Shown in pieces: positions 7,435 to 15,677 of a stretch of 64,000 nt of DNA. Both the position numbers and the translations under genes were made by a program. Under the pieces are notes generated by a model that saw only the letters and a list, made by a program, of their open reading frames with translations, had not been told where the DNA came from and searched no databases. Each line of letters opens with the position of its first letter. Within the stretch, counting starts at the first letter, position 1. This DNA comes from Hydrogenimonas urashimensis (GTDB lineage Bacteria > Campylobacterota > Campylobacteria > Campylobacterales > Hydrogenimonadaceae): positions 372,001-436,000 of the forward strand of contig NZ_AP023212.1 in the NCBI RefSeq assembly GCF_016593255.1, in the 5' to 3' direction.

Positions 7435-8847
7435 TTACCCATCCAGTGCGATCCGAGTGGAGAAATAGGGTTTGGAAATTTGGAATTTGCTCAATACGCG
7501 GCTGAAAAGCACCGTGCTTTCGAAAAAATCACCCATTAGCAGGAATTTGTCGATCTTGAATTCCCGTTTGAGTTGCCCTAGCACGGAAATGGTCATATCG
7601 CCGAAGGCTTCGAAAATGCTGTAGGCCAGATAGTGGGGCTCCGCGCCCGCCAGACGGAAACTCATGATCGACCCAAGCATCGCGGCATAGTCGAAGCCGT
7701 TTTCGCCAAAATTCATATCGATTTTCAGGCCGCCGTTTCCGTGAAACTCCAAAGCCAGATCGTTGAGTGCTGCGAAGGAACCATCTTCCTGACCCATGAC
7801 AGCCATGATCGCTTCAAAAAGATCGTTCGTTTTCATTCCGGAAAGGATTTCCGATTCATCGGGATATCTTTCAGTGAAGTTTTCAAGGAGACGGCAACGG
7901 GTTTTGTCAGTTAGCATCGTTTTCAAAGTGGTTTGCAACTCGAAAGAAGGAAACTCGAGCGCTTTTTTGACTTTTTGATTGATCAAAACCGGAAAACTGA
8001 TACCACGGTTTCGGCTAAGGTAGGCGCCGACGGCCTGATTCGCATTAGCCTCTTTCGCCACATTAACGAAGCGGTTGAGCACAGGATCGGCATGGAGATT
8101 TTTCAGCGGTGCGCTGATGCGGTTGTCATACACCATATGCAGATGTTCCTGTACCAAAACTACGGTGGGCTCGTTGGGCCGCTCGTTGAAAAATAGGGTA
8201 CTGATGCCGCTCTCTTTGGCGTTTAAAGCAGCGAGCACGCTTTTGACATTGTAAGGGGCCTTGATTCGTAAAAATTTTTGACCGGTCATTGCCTGTAGTT
8301 CCGGGTCTTTGACGGTCAGTTTCAGCGTGGGTTTTTCGATGGAGAAGAGAGCTTTGAGCTCCTCGTCGGTAGCCAGAAAAAGCTCTCGGGCTTTCGTCGC
8401 ATCACAGAGCAAGACCGTGTCGTTACCGTTGCAATGGGGAGAAAAACAGGTAGGATCCCGATCTTCGAATACCGCGTCGTTGGCGTAGTGGGTGCAACGG
8501 ACCGTATCGTCCAAGTAGCGGTCACTGGCCGGGTCGGTAATCTCTTCCAGACAAAGGGGACAGGGAGCGATGGGATAGACCGGAGAATGGAAGCGGCTTT
8601 GGGCGGGTTCTCGATCTTCCCTTCTTGTGGTAATCTCTCCCAAAAAGATGGAATGGGGCAGATACTTTTGCGTATAGTTGCTGAAGCGCTCCAGTGCTTC
8701 GGCATCGCTTTCATCAAGGATCAAAGTGATGACCCCCTCTTTTTGTTCCACGCTGCCTTTCACACCGGTTTCATCGATGGCATGCTGCAGGAACCCTGTG
8801 AAATATCGGTGTTCTATTTTATATTCGATGGTTTGGACGATGGACAT
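7435..8847 (-). CDS. hydE: HydE-type hydrogenase accessory protein (degenerate HypF paralogue)
   Basis: 470 residues. Position directly after hydD and before hypF matches hydE of Wolinella and Helicobacter, needed for hydrogenase formation but of unknown biochemistry. CPLCLEEITDPASDRY at about 99-114 resembles the first HypF zinc-finger half, and further Cys follow near 122 and 139-145. The C terminus (LLMGDFFESTVLFSRVL, then STRIALDG) aligns with the end of the HypF Kae1-like domain (LTGGVFQNRTLMEKVL, NDGGIALG), but the GG and ligand residues are replaced. No acylphosphatase motif is present. This is not the radical-SAM HydE of [FeFe] hydrogenases. Confidence 0.8.
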   Translation of the reverse strand: MSIVQTIEYKIEHRYFTGFLQHAIDETGVKGSVEQKEGVITLILDESDAEALERFSNYTQKYLPHSIFLGEITTRREDREPAQSRFHSPVYPIAPCPLCLEEITDPASDRYLDDTVRCTHYANDAVFEDRDPTCFSPHCNGNDTVLLCDATKARELFLATDEELKALFSIEKPTLKLTVKDPELQAMTGQKFLRIKAPYNVKSVLAALNAKESGISTLFFNERPNEPTVVLVQEHLHMVYDNRISAPLKNLHADPVLNRFVNVAKEANANQAVGAYLSRNRGISFPVLINQKVKKALEFPSFELQTTLKTMLTDKTRCRLLENFTERYPDESEILSGMKTNDLFEAIMAVMGQEDGSFAALNDLALEFHGNGGLKIDMNFGENGFDYAAMLGSIMSFRLAGAEPHYLAYSIFEAFGDMTISVLGQLKREFKIDKFLLMGDFFESTVLFSRVLSKFQISKPYFSTRIALDG

Positions 8848-8891
8848 TCTTTTTGCCTTGTAACTTGTAATTGGTTGTTGGTGTATTGGTT

Positions 8892-9443
8892 TTATTGAGG
8901 AACGAAGCGTGGGGCCGTCGGTTCGGCGTAGCAGGAGATCACTTCATTAAGCGGCATGCCCGATCTCTTTTCTCGATACGTCACCCCGCTTCGCTCCAGT
9001 TCTCTGAGCGCTTCGGCTATGAAATCAAAGAAAGCCTTCTTCAGCGTTTCGCTCAGGCCCGCTTTGACGCTCAGAATGTCTTCTGGAACGATGCCGATAA
9101 TGTGCACGTCACTCAGATTGCCGTTGAGCGCGGCGATTTCCAGCATCTCCACGATCTCCACCTCATGGGCGGTCTGTTTGTAGCTTCCCAACCCCAGCAA
9201 CTCCTCGCCGGGAATGTTGAAAAGCGTTCCGGGCGCCTCGTTTTTCATCGTGATGGTATCGAGGATGATGACCTTGTCGTAATCGGTATAGTAGGTCATG
9301 AGCTGAAAGCCCAGGACGCCGCCATCTACCAGCGTCACGTTTCCGTCGAACTCGTAATTCTCCTGAAGGTAGCGCTGAGCGTAAACCCCTACCCCTTCGT
9401 CACGGAAAATGACCGTCCCGGCACCTACCACTGCTATGCGCAA
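8892..9443 (-). CDS. hydD: Hydrogenase maturation protease HydD
   Basis: A HybD/HyaD-family endopeptidase (183 aa) that removes the C-terminal peptide of the HydB large subunit after nickel insertion. The N terminus MRIAVVGAGTVIFRDEGVGVY has the conserved GxGN/T...DEGxG pattern with the nickel-sensing acidic residue (DEGVG). VDGGVLGFQL and the LDTI segment are family features. HydB carries a 20-residue tail after its last histidine, so a substrate is encoded in the same operon. Confidence 0.93.
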   Translation of the reverse strand: MRIAVVGAGTVIFRDEGVGVYAQRYLQENYEFDGNVTLVDGGVLGFQLMTYYTDYDKVIILDTITMKNEAPGTLFNIPGEELLGLGSYKQTAHEVEIVEMLEIAALNGNLSDVHIIGIVPEDILSVKAGLSETLKKAFFDFIAEALRELERSGVTYREKRSGMPLNEVISCYAEPTAPRFVPQ

Positions 9444-9459
9444 AACAATCCTTTCAATT

Positions 9460-9487
9460 CCTATCTCTTACTTCTCACTTTTATTTC
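9460..9487 (-). repeat. Purine-rich intergenic GTGAGAAGTAAGAG tract, copy 3
   Basis: Lies in the 69-bp gap between hydC and hydD; the coding strand reads AAGTGAGAAGTAAGAGATAGG. Similar to copies at 2555, 2879 and 13507. Confidence 0.45.
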
Positions 9488-9512
9488 GTTTCGGGCAGAA
9501 GCCCGAAAACGA

Positions 9513-10211
9513 TCACTTTTTGGCGAATTTGGTGCCGCCAAAAACGATGGCGATATCCCCTTCCTGCCAGAAGATGGTGCGCCATACTTCGTAATAGACA
9601 TGAAACATTACCCAGGCGATGATGAAATACATTGTGGTATGGTGACTGATACGCACATCCATGTAGGTACCTCCGGTAAAGGCCACGATCCAGTCGGTCG
9701 CCAGGTGAAGGAGTGCGGGCCACCAGTCGCCGATACTGCTGTGTCCGCTCTCCAAACCGTGGACATAGAGTTGAAGCCCTGTCAACAGCATCCACAACAA
9801 CAACAGGTGAAAGATGAAGAAATAGACCGCATTGAAACTGTCGGCATGGGCGGAATCGAATTTCTTGACTCGGTTGAAAGTAATCAAATTGATGAATACC
9901 GTAATAAATTCACCGATATTTTTGAAAGTGGGAACGATTTTCTTGATCGGTTTTTCGAAACGGCTGAAAAAGTAGAGATAGAAGATCACCACCGAACTGA
10001 CATCGAAGACAATGGCCGCCATCAGGTGCACCCAGCGGTTCCAGGCCATCACGTATTTATCCACCGCCGGTTCGGCGATAAGCGTTTGATAGTAGGGATG
10101 GCCGATATAAAGGCCTGTTACCACCGCCGCGACCATACAGATCGCCACTATCCAGTGGTTGATTCGCATGGCGATGGTCATACGTTTGACTTTACGATAC
10201 CTGCTTTTCAT
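9513..10211 (-). CDS. hydC: Hydrogenase cytochrome b subunit HydC
   Basis: The membrane anchor (232 aa) that takes electrons from the HydA iron-sulfur chain to menaquinone. It has about four transmembrane segments. Histidines in RINHW (about 19), RWVHL (about 62) and the pair in ISHH with FHVYYE near the end of the last helices are the expected haem ligands of the Ni/Fe-hydrogenase b-type cytochrome family. It follows hydB by 12 bp. Confidence 0.94.
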   Translation of the reverse strand: MKSRYRKVKRMTIAMRINHWIVAICMVAAVVTGLYIGHPYYQTLIAEPAVDKYVMAWNRWVHLMAAIVFDVSSVVIFYLYFFSRFEKPIKKIVPTFKNIGEFITVFINLITFNRVKKFDSAHADSFNAVYFFIFHLLLLWMLLTGLQLYVHGLESGHSSIGDWWPALLHLATDWIVAFTGGTYMDVRISHHTTMYFIIAWVMFHVYYEVWRTIFWQEGDIAIVFGGTKFAKK

Positions 10212-10223
10212 GATGCGCCTCCT

Positions 10224-11969
10224 TTAGATGGAGCAGCTGGTGCTGACCTTGAAACTACCCAATTCCCGGCCCTTGGTATCGACGATGTGAACCGCACAGG
10301 CGATACAGGGGTCGAAGCTGTGGACGGTTCTCAGGATCTCCAGGGGCTGCTCCGGATCGGCCACTTTGGTGCCGATCAACGCCGCTTCGTAGGCTCCCAT
10401 ACGCCCTTTTCCGTCTCGGGGTGAAGCGTTCCATGTGGAGGGAACGACCGCCTGGTAGTTTTCGATCTTGCCATCTTTGATTTTTACCCAGTGTCCCAGA
10501 GCACCTCGCGGCGCTTCGGCAAGACCGTAGCCCTTGGTTTCTTTACTGACAGCATCAAAATCGAACTCGGTCCATGTGCTGTGGTCGCCTGCCGCTACGT
10601 TGGCGGCCAATTCATCGATCCACTCCATCATCATGTCTGCCATCAGTTCCGTTTCGATAGCCCTGGCGGCAGTACGCCCGACAGTGGAGAAAAGGACACC
10701 GGCCGGTGCGGCTTTGCCCAGTCCCAGCAATGCGCCCAGCCGGTCCAGGAAGCCCATGACATACCTGGTAATCCGCTCGTCTTTGACTGCCACGCCGACC
10801 ACCATGCGCGCCAATGGTCCCACTTCGACTCGATGATCGTCGTAGACCGGCGCTTTGACCCAGCTGTATTTCTCTTCGGTCTTCAGGTATGCGTAACCGT
10901 CAGATTTCTTTTCCAAGCCCGTATAGTGGGGCTCTGTTGTACCATCGAAGGGGTGTTGGGGCGCCGGAGCGTCGTACCAGCTGTGGGTGACATCCTCAGT
11001 CACCTTGGACTGATCGAAGGGGTGGAGCTTGTTCAAGTCGCCGTTTAGCACCACTCCACTGGGGAAGAGGAGTGCCGCTTTGTAAAACTCGTTGTCATCG
11101 AGACGGAAATCGCCGTATGCCATATAGTTTTTCAAGCCTGCGCCGGTACCGTCCAGGGCTTCGTCGGCATAGACGGTACCCGCCATCGCGATATCGGCAA
11201 GATAGGCGTTTTTAATGAATTGGCGCGCTTTGGTGAGAATCGATTTGAACTGGGCGTTGCGCGCGGGATTTCGAATATCCTGCACGCAGGTGACTCCTCC
11301 AACGACGATACTTTGCGGATGGGGCATCTTGCCGCCGTAGATCGCCATCAGCTTTGACATATCCCGTTGCATATCTAGTGCCTGAAGGTAGTGGGCAACC
11401 CCTATCAGATTTTGTTCCGGAGTGAGTTTGTAGTGTTTGTTGCCCCAGTAGCCGTTGGCAAAGAGTCCCAGACGTCCCTGTTTGACGAATTTGTTCAATC
11501 GCTCCTGAATCTGCTTCAATTCCGATTTGCTGGTGCCGTATGGGGTATCGGTCCATTTGTAGGATTCCGCTTCCGCTTTGGCGGGATCGGCTTTCAAGGC
11601 ACTGGTGATGTCGATCCAATCCAGGCCGTGAAGGTGATAGAAGTGAACCACATGGTCGTGGATATAGAGTGATCCTTGCAGCAGGTTACGCACCAGGCGG
11701 GCGTTTTTCGGAATTTTAACACCAAAAGCATTCTCCACCGCCTCGATGGAACGCTGGTAGTGTGTGCCGGTACATACGCCGCAGATTCGCATGGCCAGGA
11801 GTCCGGCATCTCTGGGGTCGCGTCCTTTGAGGATCGTCTCGATCCCCCGGAACATCGTGGAACTGACGTATGCGTTTTTGATCACATTGTTCTCATCGAT
11901 CACCGCCTCGATGCGAAGGTGCCCCTCGATCCGGGTGATGGGGTCGACAATAATATGTTTGCTGCTCAT
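10224..11969 (-). CDS. hydB: Uptake [NiFe] hydrogenase large subunit HydB
   Basis: The nickel-binding subunit (581 aa) of the membrane-bound H2-uptake enzyme. The L1 motif RICGVCTGTH is at 61-70 (C63, C66) and the L2 motif DPCIACAVH at 553-561 (C555, C558). A 20-residue extension follows His561 and is the expected HydD cleavage peptide. I set the start at the ATG of MSSKHIIVDPITR, two bases after the hydA stop; the frame stays open 103 codons further upstream, but that part overlaps hydA and is non-coding in this frame. Confidence 0.97.
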   Translation of the reverse strand: MSSKHIIVDPITRIEGHLRIEAVIDENNVIKNAYVSSTMFRGIETILKGRDPRDAGLLAMRICGVCTGTHYQRSIEAVENAFGVKIPKNARLVRNLLQGSLYIHDHVVHFYHLHGLDWIDITSALKADPAKAEAESYKWTDTPYGTSKSELKQIQERLNKFVKQGRLGLFANGYWGNKHYKLTPEQNLIGVAHYLQALDMQRDMSKLMAIYGGKMPHPQSIVVGGVTCVQDIRNPARNAQFKSILTKARQFIKNAYLADIAMAGTVYADEALDGTGAGLKNYMAYGDFRLDDNEFYKAALLFPSGVVLNGDLNKLHPFDQSKVTEDVTHSWYDAPAPQHPFDGTTEPHYTGLEKKSDGYAYLKTEEKYSWVKAPVYDDHRVEVGPLARMVVGVAVKDERITRYVMGFLDRLGALLGLGKAAPAGVLFSTVGRTAARAIETELMADMMMEWIDELAANVAAGDHSTWTEFDFDAVSKETKGYGLAEAPRGALGHWVKIKDGKIENYQAVVPSTWNASPRDGKGRMGAYEAALIGTKVADPEQPLEILRTVHSFDPCIACAVHIVDTKGRELGSFKVSTSCSI

Positions 11970-11971
11970 CG

Positions 11972-13195
11972 TTACTTCTCCTTCTCTTTTTTCCCTGCCG
12001 CAACGCTGATGGCGGCATGAATGGCGATTCCCACACCCGCGGCGGTCAAAAGCCCCAGACCGAACTGGTCGACACTCTTCTCCACTCCACCGGTGGGCGC
12101 TTTGATATTGGCGTCGGCCATGGGGCGTTCGTAGGCGTATTTGTCCCAAAATTGTGGCTCGGAACAGCCGATGCACCCGTGCCCGGCGCCGATGGGCCAG
12201 TTGGTCCCGCTGTTGTAACGGACGATGGAGCAGTTGTTGAAGGTCATAGGCCCTTTGCAGCCCATTTTGTAGAGGCACCAGTTGTTCTGCGCTCCCTCGT
12301 CACCCCACTCCTCGACGAACTCTCCCGCATCGAAGTGGGCCCGGCGTTCGCAGTTGTCATGAATACGGTATCCAAAAGCGAACTTGGGACGGTTGAGATG
12401 GTCGAGCTCTGGAATCTGTCCGGTCAAAACGAAGTGAAGAATCGTTCCCGTGATATTGGCCGGATTTGCGGGACAGGCGGGAATGTTGATGATGGGCTTG
12501 CCTTTGACGATATCCTGTACGCCCACGGCACCTGTCGGATTGGGCGAGGCGGCGGGGACGCCACCGAATGTGGCGCAGGTTCCTACCGCCACCACTGCAG
12601 CCGAATTGCCGGCCACTTTGAGCAGATGCTCTTCGAAGGTTTCCGCTTTGGCGCCGATGGTGCACCACTCTTTTCCCACTCCCACGGGAACGGAACCCTC
12701 TACCACACACAGATACTTTCCTTTGAAGGTCTTCATCGCCTCTTCAAGATGCTCTTCGGCCTGATGTCCGGCCGCCGACATCAAAGTTTCGTTGAACTCC
12801 AGGTCAATGGTCTCCAAAATCAGCTCGTCAATCGTCGGTGAGTCGGAGCGAAGAATCGCCTCGGAGTTGCCGGCACAATCTTGCAGTTCGATCCAGATGA
12901 TAGGCACCCGGTTCATCAATTCCGCCGCTTCGGCCACCAGGGGTGTGAAGGAGGCGGGCAGCATCAGCATCGCCGTGATCGCACTGGCCCACTTCATGAA
13001 ATCGCGTCGGCTGAGCCCTTCGGCGTCGAGTACCTTGTGGATATCGACTTTGGAGGCCGCCGGCGATTCCCTCAGCTGTCGTAGACGCTTTTCCATCGTT
13101 TTTTTCAATTTTTCGTAATAGGCCTCACCCCGATTGGTATTGACCCTTACCCCTTTGGCGCTGAACATTTTGGCCAATGCATCACGTCGATCCAT
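11972..13195 (-). CDS. hydA: Uptake [NiFe] hydrogenase small subunit HydA
   Basis: Iron-sulfur subunit (407 aa) that carries electrons from the active site. A twin-arginine signal SRRDFMKW at 62-69 is preceded by an unusually long 60-residue leader, as in Helicobacter HydA. A C-terminal hydrophobic helix (about 378-395) anchors it. Proximal-cluster residues are C107, C207 (GTCATFGG) and C241 (PACPANP), but the canonical fourth position in the first motif is Asn110 (DCAGN instead of CTGC). The Hyd-1-type extra Cys after GTC is Gly212, so this is not the six-cysteine oxygen-tolerant type. Medial and distal cluster cysteines are present. Confidence 0.95.
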   Translation of the reverse strand: MDRRDALAKMFSAKGVRVNTNRGEAYYEKLKKTMEKRLRQLRESPAASKVDIHKVLDAEGLSRRDFMKWASAITAMLMLPASFTPLVAEAAELMNRVPIIWIELQDCAGNSEAILRSDSPTIDELILETIDLEFNETLMSAAGHQAEEHLEEAMKTFKGKYLCVVEGSVPVGVGKEWCTIGAKAETFEEHLLKVAGNSAAVVAVGTCATFGGVPAASPNPTGAVGVQDIVKGKPIINIPACPANPANITGTILHFVLTGQIPELDHLNRPKFAFGYRIHDNCERRAHFDAGEFVEEWGDEGAQNNWCLYKMGCKGPMTFNNCSIVRYNSGTNWPIGAGHGCIGCSEPQFWDKYAYERPMADANIKAPTGGVEKSVDQFGLGLLTAAGVGIAIHAAISVAAGKKEKEK

Positions 13196-13212
13196 CTTCT
13201 ACCTCCTACGAA

Positions 13213-13226
13213 TGAATAGTCATTCA
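13213..13226 (-). promoter_or_regulatory. Palindromic operator in the hydA promoter
   Basis: On the coding strand the site reads TGAATGACTATTCA. It starts a few bases after a TAGAAT -10 candidate and ends before the AGGAGG ribosome site of hydA, so binding would overlap the transcription start. Twelve of fourteen bases match the palindrome at 4346-4359 in the same orientation relative to transcription. Confidence 0.6.
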
Positions 13227-13533
13227 CCATTCTATGGGAGCCAAATTGAAAAATGGCTTAAAAATCAGAAAATTACTAAATTTTTGATAAATTTTTTTAA
13301 ATCCTATTTAAAAAACGGACCAGGTTAAACTATGAGATAAAAGATGAGAGTTGAAAAGGTCTGCATTCAAAAAGTATATTCAGCACCCTCATCGCCACCG
13401 GCAATCTCCAACTTAAAATATCAAATCTATCCAATGCCCGATGCAAGTTTGGAAAGTAAAACTGAATGTCTTATGCCTCACACAGCACTTTTGTTACTTG
13501 ATAGACAAAATCTCTTACTTCTTACCTCTTCCC
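13227..13533. other. Intergenic region between hydA and the group-2-like hydrogenase
   Basis: I see no gene. The hydA-proximal half is AT-rich with spaced A- and T-tracts upstream of the -10 candidate, as often seen in Campylobacterota promoters. The distal half contains the purine-rich tract at 13507-13541. Confidence 0.5.
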
Positions 13534-13541
13534 TCACTTCG
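13507..13541 (-). repeat. Purine-rich GTGAGGGAAGAGGTAAGAAG tract, copy 4
   Basis: Follows and overlaps the stop codon of the group-2-like large subunit. The coding strand runs GAAGTGAGG, AAGAGGTAAG, AAGTAAGAG in succession. Similar tracts lie at 2555, 2879 and 9460. Confidence 0.45.
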
Positions 13542-14802
13542 TCGTGCAGACCGAACAGACGTCGAAAGCTTTGAAAACCAGTTCCGCCGGATCGTTACGA
13601 TGGAGCCCAATCAGCGCTTTTTGGGCAGGATAGAGGTTGTCGCGACTGCCGTTGCCCAGGTTCCACTGGGTTGGCGTTACGATGCGGTAACGGGCAATTT
13701 TTCCCTCTTCGATCTCTATTTGATGAATCAGCGAACCCCGGGCCGCTTCGACGACACCCGTGCCTTTCGCTTCTTTCGGCATGGGTCCCGGATCGATCCA
13801 GGCCGCCTGGGAGAGGTCCAGCTTCTGCAGTGTTTCATCCAGATAGCGCAGGAGCCTAGGTACTTCGCAGACGCGGGCGAGTATGCGGCTAAAAAGCGAA
13901 TCTTTGTACCGCCGGTGAGCCTCTTTGATAAGCGGTGTTTTCATGACCATCGCCCTCGCCAGTGGGCCCGTTTCGTAGGCGCGTCCCCGGTAAGCGACCA
14001 AACGTGCGGCACTTTTTTGTATCTTTTCTTCTTTCAAATAACGCAGATCCAGATGCTTTCTCATGCGGGTGGCCGTCGATTTTCCGCTTATGAAAAAACC
14101 GCTCTCTCCAAAAACGATGAAGCGATCCAGACTCTGACCCATCCGTTCCCAGCCAAGATCGAGTATCGTTCGCATCGCCTGGGGAAGGTCCCCTTTCTTA
14201 CCGAGCATCTCCTCGATACGGTCGCATCTAACAAAATAATCGAGATCCACATCGATCAGATAACGCCGAAAAATCTCTTTAAGTTGCTCCAATCGGTGTC
14301 GAAACTCCAAAAGATCCACAGGGGTGATCTCTCCCGTTATGCCTCCGGGAATCGCGTAACTGTTATGAGGGTATTGTCCTGCCAACAGGGCGATCATCTC
14401 ACCGGCGAGTCGAGAGGGTTCCAAAGCCCTCTCGATCGGTGCTTCAATGTCCAAAAGAGGCAGAATCGTCAGGTAGAACCATTTGAAATGGTTTTGCAGC
14501 AGTTCCAGGCTTAGGGTCATTTCCCTGATTTTCAGCGCTTTGTCGCTTATTTTAATGGCCTCGTAACAATCTTCCAACGCCCGAACCGTGGCGATCAGGT
14601 GCGCATGACCGCAGATGCCGCAAACCCTGGGATTGATGCTAAGCGCATCCATCGGGTCCCGCCCTTCGAGAATCTTTTCGATATGGCGACTGCTCAGAAA
14701 GCGGATTTGGGCGAAACCGATTCGCTCTCCTTCGTATTCGTAGAGAACCTGGGCTTCTCCCTCGATCTTTTCGATCAGTTCCAACCGGGTGCGGGTCGCC
14801 AT
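13534..14802 (-). CDS. Group-2-like cytoplasmic [NiFe] hydrogenase large subunit
   Basis: 422 residues. L1 is RVCGICGHAH (C61, C64). The C terminus is DVCSVCTTK: the two nickel cysteines are C416 and C419 and the protein ends exactly where other large subunits have their terminal His/Arg after processing, so no cleavable peptide is present and no protease should be needed. DPC is replaced by DVC. This ending fits H2-sensing HupV/HoxC-type and related group 2 enzymes. The start overlaps the small-subunit stop (ATGA); an open frame further upstream is the shadow of the small subunit. Sensor or low-turnover cytoplasmic uptake enzyme: undecided. Confidence 0.88.
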   Translation of the reverse strand: MATRTRLELIEKIEGEAQVLYEYEGERIGFAQIRFLSSRHIEKILEGRDPMDALSINPRVCGICGHAHLIATVRALEDCYEAIKISDKALKIREMTLSLELLQNHFKWFYLTILPLLDIEAPIERALEPSRLAGEMIALLAGQYPHNSYAIPGGITGEITPVDLLEFRHRLEQLKEIFRRYLIDVDLDYFVRCDRIEEMLGKKGDLPQAMRTILDLGWERMGQSLDRFIVFGESGFFISGKSTATRMRKHLDLRYLKEEKIQKSAARLVAYRGRAYETGPLARAMVMKTPLIKEAHRRYKDSLFSRILARVCEVPRLLRYLDETLQKLDLSQAAWIDPGPMPKEAKGTGVVEAARGSLIHQIEIEEGKIARYRIVTPTQWNLGNGSRDNLYPAQKALIGLHRNDPAELVFKAFDVCSVCTTK

Positions 14803-15677
14803 CACTCCTCTTTCATCAAGGGCGTGTAGAATCGTTCGATGCGAAAGGCCTTGGCGATGCCCGCCAAAGAGAGATAGGCCCTGCGGGGAACACCCAGGGG
14901 CATCCGCGCTGGTATACCCATATGCTTGGGGGTTTGCCAAAGATTCTCTTTGGGAAAATCGGGCTCGGTGCATCCCATGCAGGGCTGACCGTTGCGGGTT
15001 TTGGAACCCAGGCCATTCCAGAGAATTTTGTTGCAGCTGCCGTGTGTGTAGGTGCCCTGACAGCCATGATCGTAGAACATACACCCTTCCAGTCGGCCAA
15101 AACGGTGTTCGTCGATTTTGTATTCGAAGTATTCGTTACGAATGCAGCCGTCGTGCACGGTGTAGGCATAATAGTATTTGGGTCGTCGCAAAGGGTCCAA
15201 TGGGATGTCCGTTTTCCTTTTTAACAGTGAAAGGGTTCCCGCGAGCACTTCCGGCTGCACGGGACACCCGGGCAGGCTGATGCTTTTTTGCCAAAAGTTT
15301 TTGAAAATATCCAGACGCTCGTCTCCTCGAAAATGCAGACCACTGCGCCCCTTGCCACCCTGAGCGAAAATACCGCCAAAAGTGGCACAGGTCCCTACCG
15401 TTACGATATGGTGCGCCTGTTTACCGTAATGCTCCAACAGCTCCATATAAGGCCGTCGGTACTTCACGTACCCCTCTTCCAATGTGCCGTCGACCAGCAA
15501 CACGTCACAACCCTCGGCCATCCCTTTTTCAACCTCTTTGAAACTATATTCGGATGGTAATAGCGGATGGTAAAGCCATTCGAACTCTTTCTGCCATACT
15601 TTAAAACCCGGATAGTTCAAAAGGGCATGGGCGTTTCCGTTGCATGCAAGTGCCGAGAGCCAGAGTAGTCGCATCAT
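14802..15677 (-). CDS. Group-2-like cytoplasmic [NiFe] hydrogenase small subunit
   Basis: 291 residues, without Tat signal or C-terminal membrane anchor, hence cytoplasmic. Proximal-cluster residues visible are C12, C97 (GTCATFGG) and C138 (PGCPVQP); the usual second Cys of the first motif is Asn15 (ACNGN). Medial and distal cluster motifs (HDGCIRNEYFEY, GCMFYDHGCQG, CNKILWN, CMGCTEP) are intact. I recall CNGN-type motifs in some group 2 small subunits. It overlaps the TetR gene by 4 bp and the large-subunit gene by 1 bp, so the three are co-transcribed and probably translationally coupled. Confidence 0.88.
   Translation of the reverse strand: MMRLLWLSALACNGNAHALLNYPGFKVWQKEFEWLYHPLLPSEYSFKEVEKGMAEGCDVLLVDGTLEEGYVKYRRPYMELLEHYGKQAHHIVTVGTCATFGGIFAQGGKGRSGLHFRGDERLDIFKNFWQKSISLPGCPVQPEVLAGTLSLLKRKTDIPLDPLRRPKYYYAYTVHDGCIRNEYFEYKIDEHRFGRLEGCMFYDHGCQGTYTHGSCNKILWNGLGSKTRNGQPCMGCTEPDFPKENLWQTPKHMGIPARMPLGVPRRAYLSLAGIAKAFRIERFYTPLMKEE

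Noticed and set aside
7435-8847. Radical-SAM HydE of [FeFe] hydrogenase maturation
   Set aside because: No CxxxCxxC radical-SAM motif; sequence and position match the unrelated HydE of Wolinella-type [NiFe] operons.
8871-10424. 517-codon open frame on the plus strand
   Set aside because: Crosses hydD, hydC and the hydB end antisense; no family motifs, biased only by the opposing codons.
12495-12665. HydA as a six-cysteine oxygen-tolerant small subunit
   Set aside because: The extra cysteines are absent: the position after GTCATFG is Gly212 and the first motif is CAGN. Cys178 does not align with a known ligand.
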